Positions 19,138-28,148 of a stretch of 64,000 nucleotides of DNA are shown piece by piece. The stretch is from NCBI RefSeq assembly GCF_051131705.1, contig NZ_CP180316.1, positions 1,612,001 to 1,676,000 on the forward strand, read 5' to 3'. The notes under the pieces were generated by a model that saw only the letters and a list, made by a program, of their open reading frames with translations, ran no database searches and was not told the origin of the DNA. The number at the start of each line of letters is the position of its first letter. Position 1 is the first letter of the stretch. This DNA is from Arthrobacter_M sp030063245. Its GTDB lineage: Bacteria; Actinomycetota; Actinomycetes; Actinomycetales; Micrococcaceae. The translations under genes and the position numbers were made by a program.

Positions 19138-19287
19138 ATGAACGACCGAAGAGTCCCTGGAATTGACCGCCCTGATCAGGTTCCTTACCGATGCGTGGTG
19201 CCATCCTGCGACCAAACACGGAATGCTGCCGTCGGCAAGCCCCCTGAATGCCCGGTCCACCGAAGCACAATGACGCGTGCAGACTAG
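19138..19287 (+). CDS. Small Cys-rich protein (49 aa), possible zinc-binding
   Basis: A short frame starts at ATG 19138 with a strong ribosome-binding site (aagaggagat, 10 bp upstream). It encodes 49 residues with a pattern YRCVVPSC and, 13 residues later, PECPVHR, a possible C-x4-C ... C-x2-H metal site. It lies 40 bp outside the right end of IS30, so its promoter may be the former promoter of whatever IS30 inserted before. I do not know the family. It is supported by the ribosome-binding site and the Cys pattern only. Confidence 0.45.
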   Translation: MNDRRVPGIDRPDQVPYRCVVPSCDQTRNAAVGKPPECPVHRSTMTRAD

Positions 19288-19311
19288 GTCCTGCCAATCA
19301 TTCCAACTTTG

Positions 19312-20376
19312 CTACAAGTCGTCTACCTGCTTGAGTACCGTGCAGTACCCAGCTGCGCTTGTGATCGCCGCCGAGTAGCTCACGGCGGCAAGGGCCAGAA
19401 AACTAAGGGCTAGAAGTATCGTCTGCCAAATCTGGATGTTACTGCCAAGAAAAACTAGAATTGTGGCTCCGCTCAGGATTATAGCAACAAATACTAAGGT
19501 GCAGTACATCTCTAAACGGTCACGAAATTCGTCGTGTTGAATACGCAAATGTTGAGGCATCAACGACCATCTACCTAGGATGAAGCCTTCTAAGTCCCCA
19601 TTAGTGTTAAGAAGATTGTCTTCCGTGGCCCGCAATTTGTTGCCGAGAGTAGTCGGCAGAAGTCTGGAAGGACGCGGGTAATAAGGAAGGTCGCCTTCGA
19701 GGTGGTCAAGCTTTGAGACCTGCCAAGGGTTGCAGTAGTCTTTCCACATAATTTTGTCCATGTCCGCAGTCTGTCTATCCGTAAGATGAAGGCTGAGCTT
19801 TTGGTCGCGAAATAGTTCCTCAATCGAACACACTATCGCAACAGAAATCCCCGCGGAAAGCATCCGCTCTCGCGCCGTCTTGAATGCTCGACGTTTATAT
19901 TTCAAGATAGTTGTTTCACTTGATTTTTTCTTTCGCTCCTGACACTTCGTCATGAGTACTACGAAAAGATTTGCGAGCCAGCCTCTCCGCCAATATCCCT
20001 CGAGCATACGGATGGCGGAAAACGAGAATGCTTGTGTGATGACTGTCGCTATAACCAATAGCGGAAATACTAGAACTAAAAACTGAAACGGATCCTCTGC
20101 CAGTTCTGACACTGCCAAGGGAAGGTCAATCGAGTTAAGTGTGCGAAATTGAAATAAGACGGCTATTCCGGCCGTGAGCAGTGCGGCTGGCAACCAGGAC
20201 GTCAGGCTCAGCTGATCCAATACCTTTGCAGCTAGGGCGGAAAGGCCGTCACTTGAGGCTGTCGGTTTAGTCTCTTCTTGCGCCACGGTCTTTTCTGACC
20301 TATGACCATCGGTCCAAGGCCTGCTTGTGGCTCTGGTCGAGCGTCGGCGTGCCCTCCGCTGTGAAGGTGATGTCAT
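19312..20376 (-). CDS. Membrane protein of unknown function
   Basis: This 354-aa protein has a basic, Arg-rich start, two helices at ~residues 62-82 and 95-118 (SWLPAALLTAGIAVLFQF and FQFLVLVFPLLVIATVI), a central soluble domain and two helices near the C-terminus (TLVFVAIILSGATILVFLG and ILLALSFLALAAVSYSAAI). Its base composition is visibly less GC-rich than its neighbours, with AT-rich codons, which suggests separate acquisition. There is no clear ribosome-binding site at ATG 20376. The topology, two TM pairs flanking a cytosolic domain, resembles some membrane-linked defence effectors, but no motif supports that. Confidence 0.6.
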   Translation of the reverse strand: MTSPSQRRARRRSTRATSRPWTDGHRSEKTVAQEETKPTASSDGLSALAAKVLDQLSLTSWLPAALLTAGIAVLFQFRTLNSIDLPLAVSELAEDPFQFLVLVFPLLVIATVITQAFSFSAIRMLEGYWRRGWLANLFVVLMTKCQERKKKSSETTILKYKRRAFKTARERMLSAGISVAIVCSIEELFRDQKLSLHLTDRQTADMDKIMWKDYCNPWQVSKLDHLEGDLPYYPRPSRLLPTTLGNKLRATEDNLLNTNGDLEGFILGRWSLMPQHLRIQHDEFRDRLEMYCTLVFVAIILSGATILVFLGSNIQIWQTILLALSFLALAAVSYSAAITSAAGYCTVLKQVDDL

Positions 20377-21108
20377 GATTCAGCTTGGAACAAAATCAAG
20401 GCATAGGCTCGAAGGCGCGCCGGGGCCATTCTTCTGAAAGGCTTTCGTATCCAGTTGATCAGTTTTCCCTGTTTGCCTTAGCCTCGAACTCGGCTTGACG
20501 GTGGATGTGTTGCCTGACGGCCGTGAACGGCGTCCTATGCCGCAATGGGTGAGGGGTGGACAACAGTGGTCCCGAGCAGTTCGGACCCGGTTTGCCTGGG
20601 CCAGCCTTGGGGATTTTTCCTGGCGCCGGTAGCGGTCCTGGCCGGGATGTGATTGAGAAGACGGCATTTCGTGTCAAAAACCGGAGCGCCCGACTCAAAG
20701 ATCATCGGTGGTTCTCGTCCTCGGCATCCGATTCAACCGCTTTACCCATTCGCGAGGACCGCCCTATTTAGCTAACGTTCACCGTTGTCGAGGAGCCTCG
20801 TCCTGGCCTGTCAGGATCCGCACTTTATGATCCTGACCATGGCGAGAGGATTCTGTTCCTTGAGGAATGATTTACAAAGGTTGTCGACCGATCACGACAT
20901 ATTAGGCTCCTGAAGACGCCGCAAGAGCCGGACTAGTTTCACCGACACTGGTACGACGGTAAAGTAGCTCGAGCATGGTCGATTTTGAATGGCCGGATCC
21001 GAATAGCCGTCAGCAGTTATGCCGAGCTCTGGAGGTGCTCGACGCATCGAAAGTCAGGATTATCGGCTCTCTGGAGACATCCAAACGTTCGCCGTCTCCA
21101 GCAGTGAC
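20377..21108. other. Gap of ~730 bp without a supported gene
   Basis: No intact gene is visible. Two minus-strand stretches look protein-like without usable starts: one ending near 20374 (LINWIRKPFRRMAPARL) and one ending near 20459 (TPFTAVRQHIHRQAEFEAK). They may be pieces of one decayed, frameshifted gene. The part 20770-20960 shows nothing. Confidence 0.3.
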
Positions 21109-21624
21109 CTACTCCACGGCGGGCGCAACAGCTCGGCAGTCCGATTCGGCGATTCGGTACGTTGGCGGCCAAGGCCGTCCGATGTGTACCTGTGCAGGAT
21201 CGGGAGTGATGAGTAGGACGGAGCCTGGCCAGTATGTACCGCCTTTGCCCTCGATCCACGCTGGCTGTTGGTACCCGAATTGGTCCCAGTTGATGGTGAC
21301 CCAGGCGCCGGTAGGCTGCACTTCCTGGACACTGAGGACGGTGACTTCGGCCGTTGTACCGCCGGTTTGTCTGGCTACCTCGAGTTGTTGCCACTGAAGT
21401 CGTGCGTTTTCGTACCAATGCCGGGCTCGGCGGACCTTGATGGTCCAGCGAATTGCCAGCAACGCCAGCAGTACGAGAAATACGGAAGCAATGGTCGCCA
21501 GCCATGCGGGGGCTGGCCAGTTGGCCATAGTTGCGGGAACTAAATACGCCGCACACAAGCCCACTAAGATGCTCGCCACGAGGAGGGGCATCGAGATAAT
21601 CGTTGGTTTGATCATTGGGTTCAT
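21109..21624 (-). CDS. Small membrane protein at end of relaxase operon
   Basis: This 171-aa protein has two N-terminal helices (residues ~12-31 and ~38-58, PLLVASILVGLCAAYLV and LATIASVFLVLLALLAI) and a C-terminal beta-rich domain of ~100 residues (AEVTVLSVQEVQPTGAWVTI). The start codon is 29 bp downstream of the relaxase stop on the same strand, so it is probably the last gene of that operon. No family was recognised; the topology would fit a membrane-attached transfer accessory protein. Confidence 0.65.
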   Translation of the reverse strand: MNPMIKPTIISMPLLVASILVGLCAAYLVPATMANWPAPAWLATIASVFLVLLALLAIRWTIKVRRARHWYENARLQWQQLEVARQTGGTTAEVTVLSVQEVQPTGAWVTINWDQFGYQQPAWIEGKGGTYWPGSVLLITPDPAQVHIGRPWPPTYRIAESDCRAVAPAVE

Positions 21625-21653
21625 GACCGCAGCGCTTCCTTTCGAGACCTAGC

Positions 21654-24600
21654 TTAGATCGCGGGGCCGACAGAGATAAGGGGTTGTCGCGCAATAGGTT
21701 CAGGAAGCGCCGTCTGGTCCGCCGGTGCATGATGCGCCGCACCCTCCGTCATCGACTGGATTCGGCATTCGAGGTCCGCTCGATGCTGCATCTGCTCCCA
21801 TTCGTAGTGCGCAGGGATTGGACCGAGCGGCTCGATGTGGGCATCAACGCTCCATCGGTCACGGTACGCGGCGACTTCTGTAACGACGGTTGCCAAGCGG
21901 TCCACCGCGACTGTGGATCCGACTTTTACGTTTAGCGCATGGACCCAAGGAGGACGGGCAGTAAGAGCCTCTCGAGCCACGCGAACACGGCGCTGAACGG
22001 TGCGGGAGCGAACCTGATCGATCATGTCCCGCAAGTCTGCCCGGTCGCTGTGCAGCGACTCTTGAAGGACGCCCAGAGATTCATGGGATGCATTGCCGGC
22101 GACTTGGCGAAGTCGTGCGTGGATAACGGCCATCTGGTCCTCGGCGTCCCCGGGATGGCGCAGCGCGTTCTCCAGCACGCGCTCGGCAGCCAGCGGGTTG
22201 ACGGCCACGGCTCGTCGCCACGCCGCCACTCCTGCACCCCAGGCGGGTGATTCTTGAAGGTGAGTGCCGCCGTCGGGCATCAGTTTTTCAACGACAGCGG
22301 TAAGGTGCTCGGCAGCGGCAAGCTGGGCAAGATAGTCATATTCCGCCGCGAGGCGCTGGAGCGTGTCGCCCTTGGCGAGTTGAGTCTGGCGGACTTCATG
22401 CGCCGTGCGTTCGGAGCCTTCGGAGGCCAGGACCTCGCCAAGAATTTGGAGCCAATTCTCTGCCGGCTGCGTAATTCGGGGTTCGTCAATAGCGGGGTCG
22501 GACTCGCACACGTATGCGGTGTTGCTGGTGCGGCCGCGGGTCATGCCGACGTAGAAGAGTTCGCGGGTGAGGCGGCCTTGTGTGAGGACGGTGTGACTGG
22601 TGTCCACGGTGATGCCCTGTGAGCGGTGGGCAGTTGTCGCGTAGCCCAGCTCTGCCGAGGTGAGTAGGTAGACCGGGTCCAACCTGATGTTGGCGCCGGT
22701 GTCCAGTCGCCGGGCAGCGACTTGATTGCCCCTCCGCGGTCGCTCCGTGATCTGGAGAAGGGTGCCGTTGCGCAGATAGTCGCCGTTGCTATCGGTCAGC
22801 TGGCGGTTGTTCTTGCGGGCAATGATCCTGTCGCCGCGCCCCGCAGTCAGTCCATCACTGAGGTCGACTGTATGTTCGGCATCGACGCGGCCTGACTCGA
22901 CCAGATCAGCGTGTGCGCGTTCGTTGAGAGTGGTCACGGTGTCGTTGTCAGGGGCGATAAGGATGGATGACTTACCGGCATGTAGGTCACTGGCCCAGGC
23001 TTGGTAGGCGGCTTCGACCATAGCGGTGAAATCGCCGTGCGAGATACGACCGTGGGCCGTGTACTGGTCGATTGCTTCAATATTGCCGTCGCGGAGCATG
23101 AGCGAAGCATCGCCTTCCCACGCGTGCGTAAACCGGTGAATGCTCGTCAGCTCAATCGCTTTTCCCTCACGGTGCAGCCAGCCAAGGATACCGCCGGCGT
23201 CAATGGAATCGAGCTGGGCGGGGTCACCAACCAGCAGCAGTTTCGCGCCCGCGTCCCGCGCCTGGTGCACCAGCCCCGCGAGTTGGACGGTGGAGAGCAT
23301 CGAGGCTTCATCCACGATGACGAGCTGGTGCATCGTGAACTGCCACAGCGCCTGTTGGAGCGACAGGCTGGCGAGGTACTTTGCGGTCAAGTCGCGTGGA
23401 CTGTTCGGCGCCGTCTCCAAAGCGTGGAAACGATCGGCCCTATTGCTGGCACCTTGCCCAACACTCTCATAGAGCCACTTGGCCACGTTCTCTGCCACAA
23501 TACCCAGCTCCCTAGACAGAACCTCAGCGCTCGCAGCAGCAGGCGCAAGCCCGACGACGCTTCCCTCACCGTGGCTGCATTCCCACGAGGCCCTAATGGC
23601 CGCCAAAGTGGTCGTCTTGCCGGACCCGGCCGGTCCGACGATTGCATCCAGGCGGTTGCCGCTGGTCAGCACGGTCTCCGCGGCGGCGCGTTGGTCTGCG
23701 GCAAGCCGATAGCTGGCGGTGTGCCGGTACGCGGAGAGCAGATCGGCGGCTTCGGCCGAACGGACGGCTGGACCGCCGTCGTCGTTCCTGGCATTCATGA
23801 CGAACTCTTCATTGGCGAGCGTGTTGGAGTCCGTGTAAAGCCGAGTACCTGGGAAATCGAAGACGCTGCGACCGGCGTAGCCGAGGTCTTCGCTGGCATT
23901 TAGTGGCAGCCGGTAGCGGTCGTGGTTGAGCGGAACGGAATGGGATTCTGCCGCGGTGGTGACGGCGTCGATCAAGAAGCGGCGATCGGCGGGGGAGTAG
24001 CAACGGATGTCGGCGCAACCGCGCTCGGCCTCGGCAAGCAGATTCCAACGGTTCCAGGTAGCCCTCCTCTGCGCGACTCCTTCGCGCGTGAGTAACGCGG
24101 CGGCGTTGATCCAATCCGGCGAGAGGTCCGTTGCCCTGACAGGCCGCTGTATGGAACGGTGGATGGCGCCTTCGACGACGGCACTCGGGTTCTGCCCTTT
24201 GGCTTCCGCCCGCTGCCGCCATCTCGCGCGGAGCGCAGGCAAAGGTGTGGGGGATTCGTCCTTCGGTTTGCGTGTGGATAGGGTGGCTATCTGGCGGAGC
24301 TTGATGATCGTCGTGGCACTGGGCTGTCGGCGGTGCTCGCGGGTCCACTCCTGGCTGAGTCTCTCAGCTTCGGCGTCGATGAGCCGCGAACGGTTGGAGA
24401 ACTCCTTGATGAGCTCCGAATCGATGCCGAAGAGCTCATGGCCGGGATTTCTCTGCGCCGTGGTTTGTGGACGGAACTCGGCGTCAGTACCCAGCTTGCG
24501 TTGCAGCTCGTCGAAAAGCAGGCCGTTGTAGTGTTCGCTGGCGGCAACGACGGCCTTGTACAGCATCCGGGAATCAAGAGTGGTCCATGCCCCGTCACTG

Positions 24601-25202
24601 AGGCGTTGGACACGGTTGGCTATGACTAGATGCGTATGGAGCTGGGGGTCGCCGGCCCGGGAGTCCCAATGGTCAAAGGCTGCGGCAATGGCTCCTTTTG
24701 TGCCGACGTGGGCGACGCCGTTGCGGCCGGTTCTCGTGTGGATAGCTTCCTGCTCCAGCCACGTGAGAGCGGTGGTGACGGCAGAGTGGTGTGCTCTCAG
24801 TATCTGCTCCTGAACGTCTTTGTTGGCGAGCGCCCAGAGCACGGAGACGGATTTGGGGACGCTAAATGTCAGGTCGAATCCTGAGACCGCATGGCGTTGC
24901 TTCTCCTCGCCGTTCTGGTAGGCGACGGTGATCCGGCCATGTGGCCGGCCCAGGATTACCTTGGTGTCTGGATGGGCAGCGTGTGTGAATAAGGCGTTGG
25001 CATCTGCGGACGTCACTGGGTCTTGCAGTTTTCGGTCAATGCCGGCCAGCCCGAGGCCGAGCCAGCGTCCTTGTGGGGTCCCGGCCTTGATGTAGTAACT
25101 GGTGACGTCGGCGACGGGTTTGATCAGGTCGTCCTGCATCGTGGTTTTCAGCAGGTATCTGAGACCGACGCCGGCGGTCAGCTTGGCAATCGAGACGGTC
25201 AA
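21654..25202 (-). CDS. traA: MobF-family conjugative relaxase-helicase (TraA/TrwC-like)
   Basis: This 1,182-aa protein nicks oriT and unwinds the plasmid strand. The N-terminal TrwC-type relaxase domain shows the tyrosine pair in DVTSYYIKAG (Tyr36/37), the FDLTFSVPKSVSVLWAL box and the metal-binding triad HWDSRAGDPQLHTH (His178, His189, His191). The C-terminal half is a RecD-like SF1 helicase: Walker A GPAGSGKTTT, Walker B VIVDEASML and motif VI YATTAHRSQGIT. The start is TTG at 25200-25202, overlapping the stop of the upstream gene as TTGA; homologues begin with similar MTVS sequence, so TTG is the likely true start and translation depends on coupling. Confidence 0.92.
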   Translation of the reverse strand: MTVSIAKLTAGVGLRYLLKTTMQDDLIKPVADVTSYYIKAGTPQGRWLGLGLAGIDRKLQDPVTSADANALFTHAAHPDTKVILGRPHGRITVAYQNGEEKQRHAVSGFDLTFSVPKSVSVLWALANKDVQEQILRAHHSAVTTALTWLEQEAIHTRTGRNGVAHVGTKGAIAAAFDHWDSRAGDPQLHTHLVIANRVQRLSDGAWTTLDSRMLYKAVVAASEHYNGLLFDELQRKLGTDAEFRPQTTAQRNPGHELFGIDSELIKEFSNRSRLIDAEAERLSQEWTREHRRQPSATTIIKLRQIATLSTRKPKDESPTPLPALRARWRQRAEAKGQNPSAVVEGAIHRSIQRPVRATDLSPDWINAAALLTREGVAQRRATWNRWNLLAEAERGCADIRCYSPADRRFLIDAVTTAAESHSVPLNHDRYRLPLNASEDLGYAGRSVFDFPGTRLYTDSNTLANEEFVMNARNDDGGPAVRSAEAADLLSAYRHTASYRLAADQRAAAETVLTSGNRLDAIVGPAGSGKTTTLAAIRASWECSHGEGSVVGLAPAAASAEVLSRELGIVAENVAKWLYESVGQGASNRADRFHALETAPNSPRDLTAKYLASLSLQQALWQFTMHQLVIVDEASMLSTVQLAGLVHQARDAGAKLLLVGDPAQLDSIDAGGILGWLHREGKAIELTSIHRFTHAWEGDASLMLRDGNIEAIDQYTAHGRISHGDFTAMVEAAYQAWASDLHAGKSSILIAPDNDTVTTLNERAHADLVESGRVDAEHTVDLSDGLTAGRGDRIIARKNNRQLTDSNGDYLRNGTLLQITERPRRGNQVAARRLDTGANIRLDPVYLLTSAELGYATTAHRSQGITVDTSHTVLTQGRLTRELFYVGMTRGRTSNTAYVCESDPAIDEPRITQPAENWLQILGEVLASEGSERTAHEVRQTQLAKGDTLQRLAAEYDYLAQLAAAEHLTAVVEKLMPDGGTHLQESPAWGAGVAAWRRAVAVNPLAAERVLENALRHPGDAEDQMAVIHARLRQVAGNASHESLGVLQESLHSDRADLRDMIDQVRSRTVQRRVRVAREALTARPPWVHALNVKVGSTVAVDRLATVVTEVAAYRDRWSVDAHIEPLGPIPAHYEWEQMQHRADLECRIQSMTEGAAHHAPADQTALPEPIARQPLISVGPAI

Positions 25203-25756
25203 GGTTCGCTGACCAGACTATTTGTCCGCCATCCGCGACGCTGGAAAATCTCCTTGGTGGCCTTATCCAACGGGATGCCCAGCCGCGACGACAGCTGAAA
25301 CAACCTGCCCGCGATCTGCATCAGCTCCTCGGAATCGGCATGCTGACCGTGGAGCAGACGTGCGTTGTCCAGCTGCAGCTCGGTGACCTGTGCCTTCAGC
25401 TCGGGGATTTCACTACATAGGTCGACGTTGACTGATGCCAGATCGCGGAGTCTCGTGTGGAGTTTCCCTAACTCCTGATCGTGCCGGTTGACTTCATGCT
25501 CGAGTTGGTCACGGGCGGTTTGCTGTGCTTCGACCAATTGACGCTGGAACTTTGTGACGGCGCCTTCTCGATTTATTCGATTCTCTATCGCGGCGACGGC
25601 AAACTGCGCGCGCAGTGACTGTGCCGCCTTTAGCTGGTGACGCTTACGCCACTCCCGATCTCGATGCCTATGCGAGCACTCCGGAGAGCAATACCGCTGG
25701 GTGGACCGCCTCGGTTCAAACGACTCTCCGCACTGGTTGCATATCTTCGTATTCAT
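25199..25756 (-). CDS. Zinc-ribbon coiled-coil protein upstream of the relaxase
   Basis: This 185-aa protein has an N-terminal zinc motif (ICNQCGESFEPRRSTQRYCSPEC: two Cys pairs ~15 apart), then a basic patch (HRHRDREWRKRH) and a ~100-residue heptad-like coiled coil (ELGKLHTRLRDLASVNVDL). It overlaps the relaxase start by 4 bp and is the first gene of the operon, next to the 69-bp tandem repeats. A DNA-binding relaxosome accessory protein or an autoregulator is plausible from the basic zinc-finger head and position. No homologous function was recognised. Confidence 0.7.
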   Translation of the reverse strand: MNTKICNQCGESFEPRRSTQRYCSPECSHRHRDREWRKRHQLKAAQSLRAQFAVAAIENRINREGAVTKFQRQLVEAQQTARDQLEHEVNRHDQELGKLHTRLRDLASVNVDLCSEIPELKAQVTELQLDNARLLHGQHADSEELMQIAGRLFQLSSRLGIPLDKATKEIFQRRGWRTNSLVSEP

Positions 25757-25840
25757 ACCCGTTCATAGGGCTGGTGAAGCTCCACGGCATGACTGCCCGT
25801 CGGGATCTAACCAGACGGGCAGGACCTTGGATGCCAGACG

Positions 25841-25978
25841 TGTGAAATGGGCTGAGTTGGGCGGTCCTATAGGCGGCTCGATCAGGAATGTTGGCGAGTG
25901 ACGGAAGTGTGTGAAATGGGCTGAGTTGGGCGGTCCTATAGGCGGCTCGATCAGGAATGTTGGCGAGTGACGGAAGTG
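25841..25978. repeat. 69-bp tandem direct repeat, two copies
   Basis: A 69-bp unit beginning TGTGAAATGGGCTGAG occurs twice head to tail (25841-25909 and 25910-25978) with no mismatch that I can find. Each unit contains the 8-bp palindrome CCTATAGG. The array lies 85 bp upstream of the relaxase operon start on the side where oriT or an operator is expected. A minus-strand frame reads through it as a 23-residue repeat only because 69 is divisible by 3. Confidence 0.85.
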
Positions 25979-26257
25979 TGTGCACGAACCGGGATCGGTG
26001 GGATTGCTGTTGCTGACGGCCAGCTGCCGTTACAGATGAGGTAAAGGTGGGCGGAAGAGCCGGGCGGGCGCGTCGCCTCCATCGCCTACTCGATCTTGCG
26101 ACAAGACTGGGAAAACGGCATCATAACCGATTTCGAATGGGAAGACCTCAAGATCTAGAATTCCGTCCCGCTGAAGGTTTCCCGCCGGGACAGCGGTGCG
26201 TCCAAGCTTGGGCTTTGATGCGCTCTACGGTCCAACTGTCACTCTGCAAGAATACAA
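25979..26257. other. Gap with a decayed plus-strand C-terminus
   Basis: No intact gene. At about 26045-26157 a plus-strand stretch without a start reads RVASIAYSILRQDWENGI and ends FEWEDLKI plus stop, which looks like the C-terminus of a lost protein. The rest shows nothing. Confidence 0.3.
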
Positions 26258-26569
26258 CTAGCTTTTACTCGTTCCACGCATTCGCGCTGGAACATGATCC
26301 GGAAAATCTTCTTCCCCGATGCCTCCGATTCCATAGAACGAATCCAGGAAGCCTTGCGTCTGGACGACTAATTGCTCTCTGGACATTTTTGAAGAACTGC
26401 CTGACTGGGCTGACGCTGGATCAGCCGTGGGAAAGCCGATAGTGAACCCGTAGTTTCCATCAGCCGGCCCGTTCAGCCAAGCGAAGTTGTAGTTGACTGT
26501 CCCATTTGGCTCGTATCTCTCGCTGATGCGGAACAGTTCGTGATCAACGGAGACTTCGAAGGAGTCCAT
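26258..26569 (-). CDS. Hypothetical protein (103 aa)
   Basis: The start is ATG 26569 and the product is 103 aa with well-balanced composition: a beta-strand-like N-terminus (FEVSVDHELFRISERYEP) followed by a TVNYNFAWLNGP segment and a Glu/Ser-rich middle. It looks genuinely coding, unlike the arginine-rich plus-strand frame that overlaps it. The family is unknown. Immunity-like small proteins have similar composition, but nothing directly supports that. Confidence 0.5.
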   Translation of the reverse strand: MDSFEVSVDHELFRISERYEPNGTVNYNFAWLNGPADGNYGFTIGFPTADPASAQSGSSSKMSREQLVVQTQGFLDSFYGIGGIGEEDFPDHVPARMRGTSKS

Positions 26570-27011
26570 ATGGCGAGCATAATCTCATTCACTGCAGCCG
26601 TCCGTTTACCGCACCCCGGTCGACGTCCAATGGCGAAACACGTTGCGCATGGCGGTTGGCTTGGACCGCCGGCTGATGTCCCGCTTTGGGTTCGGTAGAA
26701 GGACGCGACAGGCGCCGCGCGGTCACGATCGGTCGAAATGGGATGCTAGTTCTGTGGAATTGAATACAACCACAGCAAGCCCCGGCAGCCCCGGCACAGC
26801 ACGCCCAGGACAACGAACGAAAGAGGAGTCACGATAAAAGGCAGGCGTGACCACACCCTCCGAGCAGATCTCGAAACGGGCCTGAACCGCTTTGGCGTTC
26901 ACGGTTAGACCTATGACCCCACACAGGGACAGGCTTCGGTTACCCTCACTTCCGGCCAGCACCGTGGCCAATTCCACGGCGTCCAACGCCGGATGGTTCT
27001 AGAATCGAGGC
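26570..27011. other. Gap without a supported gene
   Basis: A minus-strand frame at 26723-26986 (TTG or GTG start) has a plausible hydrophobic C-terminal part (PGLPGLAVVVFNSTEL) but no ribosome-binding site, and I do not rely on it. The region should contain the promoter of the plus-strand gene beginning at 27012. Confidence 0.25.
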
Positions 27012-27210
27012 ATGTCTCCAGAAGTCCGGGAGAGCCTCCACCCGGAATGGGATCTGATGTACCGGAGAGGCCTCTCCTTCCGCCGAATCGCGGACCTGTG
27101 CGGTGCTCCGGGCAGTACCGTGCATCGCCACCTACAGCGACGGTCCATTCTCGACCCTGGCTTGCGGAACGACTACCTGGCCAATAAACCTATACAAGTG
27201 CGCGCCGAAC
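27012..27210 (+). pseudogene. Helicase-associated-domain protein, 5' part (split by IS3)
   Basis: ATG 27012 begins MSPEVRESLHPEWDLMYRRG, followed by a helix-turn-helix (LSFRRIADLCGAPGSTVHRHL). The reading frame is interrupted at 27210 by the IS3 element. Deleting the IS and one AAC copy joins codon GAA-C to CT-TCC and continues into the 3' part at 28511 without a frame change. The rebuilt protein has 219 residues. Confidence 0.75.
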
Positions 27211-27254
27211 TGAGCTGCCGCGAGGAATTCGGACAGCGGAATTGGTGGATTCTT

Positions 27255-28148
27255 CTACGCTGCAAGGGCTGGCTGTTGATAACCATAGTGGACTTCATTA
27301 GGGCGTCGGTAATCGAGCGCAGAGTGTCGGCGCCGACTATTGTAAAACCCCTCAATATAGCGGATCACGTCGCTGCGGGCTTGTGATTTCGTCGCGTAAA
27401 CGGTCCGGTAGACACGCTCGTTCTTGAGCATCGAGAAGAAGGATTCCGCCATACTGTTATCCCAACACACGCCCGTGCGGCCCATCGATGAGCGCATCCC
27501 CAAGCCGGTCACCAAGGCCCGAAACCCGGCCGAGGTATACACGCTGCCGCGGTCGGAATGCCAGATCGCGTCCGGCTCTATCAGGGTCGTTGCGGCGGCG
27601 TTGTTAAGGGCGTCGGCGACGAGTTCGGTGCGCATGTGATCGGCGATGGACCAGCCGACGACCTTCTTGGAGTAGCAGTCAATGACGGTGGCCAGGTAGA
27701 TGAACCCTTGCCAGGTGTGGATGTAGGTGATGTCGCCGACAAACTTCACCCCGGGGCGAGTGGCGGTGAAGTCACGGTTGACGAGGTCGGGCATGTTGGC
27801 CGCAGCCAAGGCGTCGGCCTCGGTCGTGACCCGGAATGGCCGGGGTTGGCAGGCCACAAGGCCCTCCTGGCCCATGAGCTGCCGCACAAGTTCGGGTGAA
27901 CATTCAGTCTGCTCCGCGGCGAGGTCGGCGTGGATCCGACGATACCCGTAGGTGCCTTCAGACTCCTCGAAATAGTGTTGGATCCGCGCTATCAGGGCCT
28001 TCCGGCGAGTGGCAGTCGCCGATTGCGGGCGCGTCAGCCAGTGGTAGAAGCCGGACGTCGAGACGCCTAACCAGCGGCACATCTTCACGACCGAATTCAG
28101 GTTGGCGGGCTCAGTTTTTTGGGAGTCGATGTATTCGTACTTGCTCAC
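27255..28148 (-). CDS. IS3 transposase OrfB (rve integrase domain)
   Basis: This 297-aa product has an HTH_21-like region (EGTYGYRRIHADLAAE) and a complete DDE core: FVGDITYIHT (Asp), IWHSDRGSVYTS (Asp) and CWDNSMAESFFSMLKNE (Glu), with the typical ending YNSRRRHSALDYRRPNEV. A GTG at 28148 could start it alone. As in other IS3 members, the active OrfAB fusion is likely made by -1 frameshifting on the A7G run (plus-strand T7 at 28181-28187), which leads straight into this frame. Confidence 0.92.
   Translation of the reverse strand: MSKYEYIDSQKTEPANLNSVVKMCRWLGVSTSGFYHWLTRPQSATATRRKALIARIQHYFEESEGTYGYRRIHADLAAEQTECSPELVRQLMGQEGLVACQPRPFRVTTEADALAAANMPDLVNRDFTATRPGVKFVGDITYIHTWQGFIYLATVIDCYSKKVVGWSIADHMRTELVADALNNAAATTLIEPDAIWHSDRGSVYTSAGFRALVTGLGMRSSMGRTGVCWDNSMAESFFSMLKNERVYRTVYATKSQARSDVIRYIEGFYNSRRRHSALDYRRPNEVHYGYQQPALAA

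Noticed and set aside
25841..25978. CRISPR array
   Set aside because: Only two directly adjacent 69-bp copies exist, without spacers and without cas genes nearby.
25716..25985. Minus-strand 89-aa frame with a 23-residue internal repeat
   Set aside because: The repeat is a DNA tandem repeat whose 69-bp period is a multiple of three. There is no ribosome-binding site and the frame overlaps the start of the relaxase operon.
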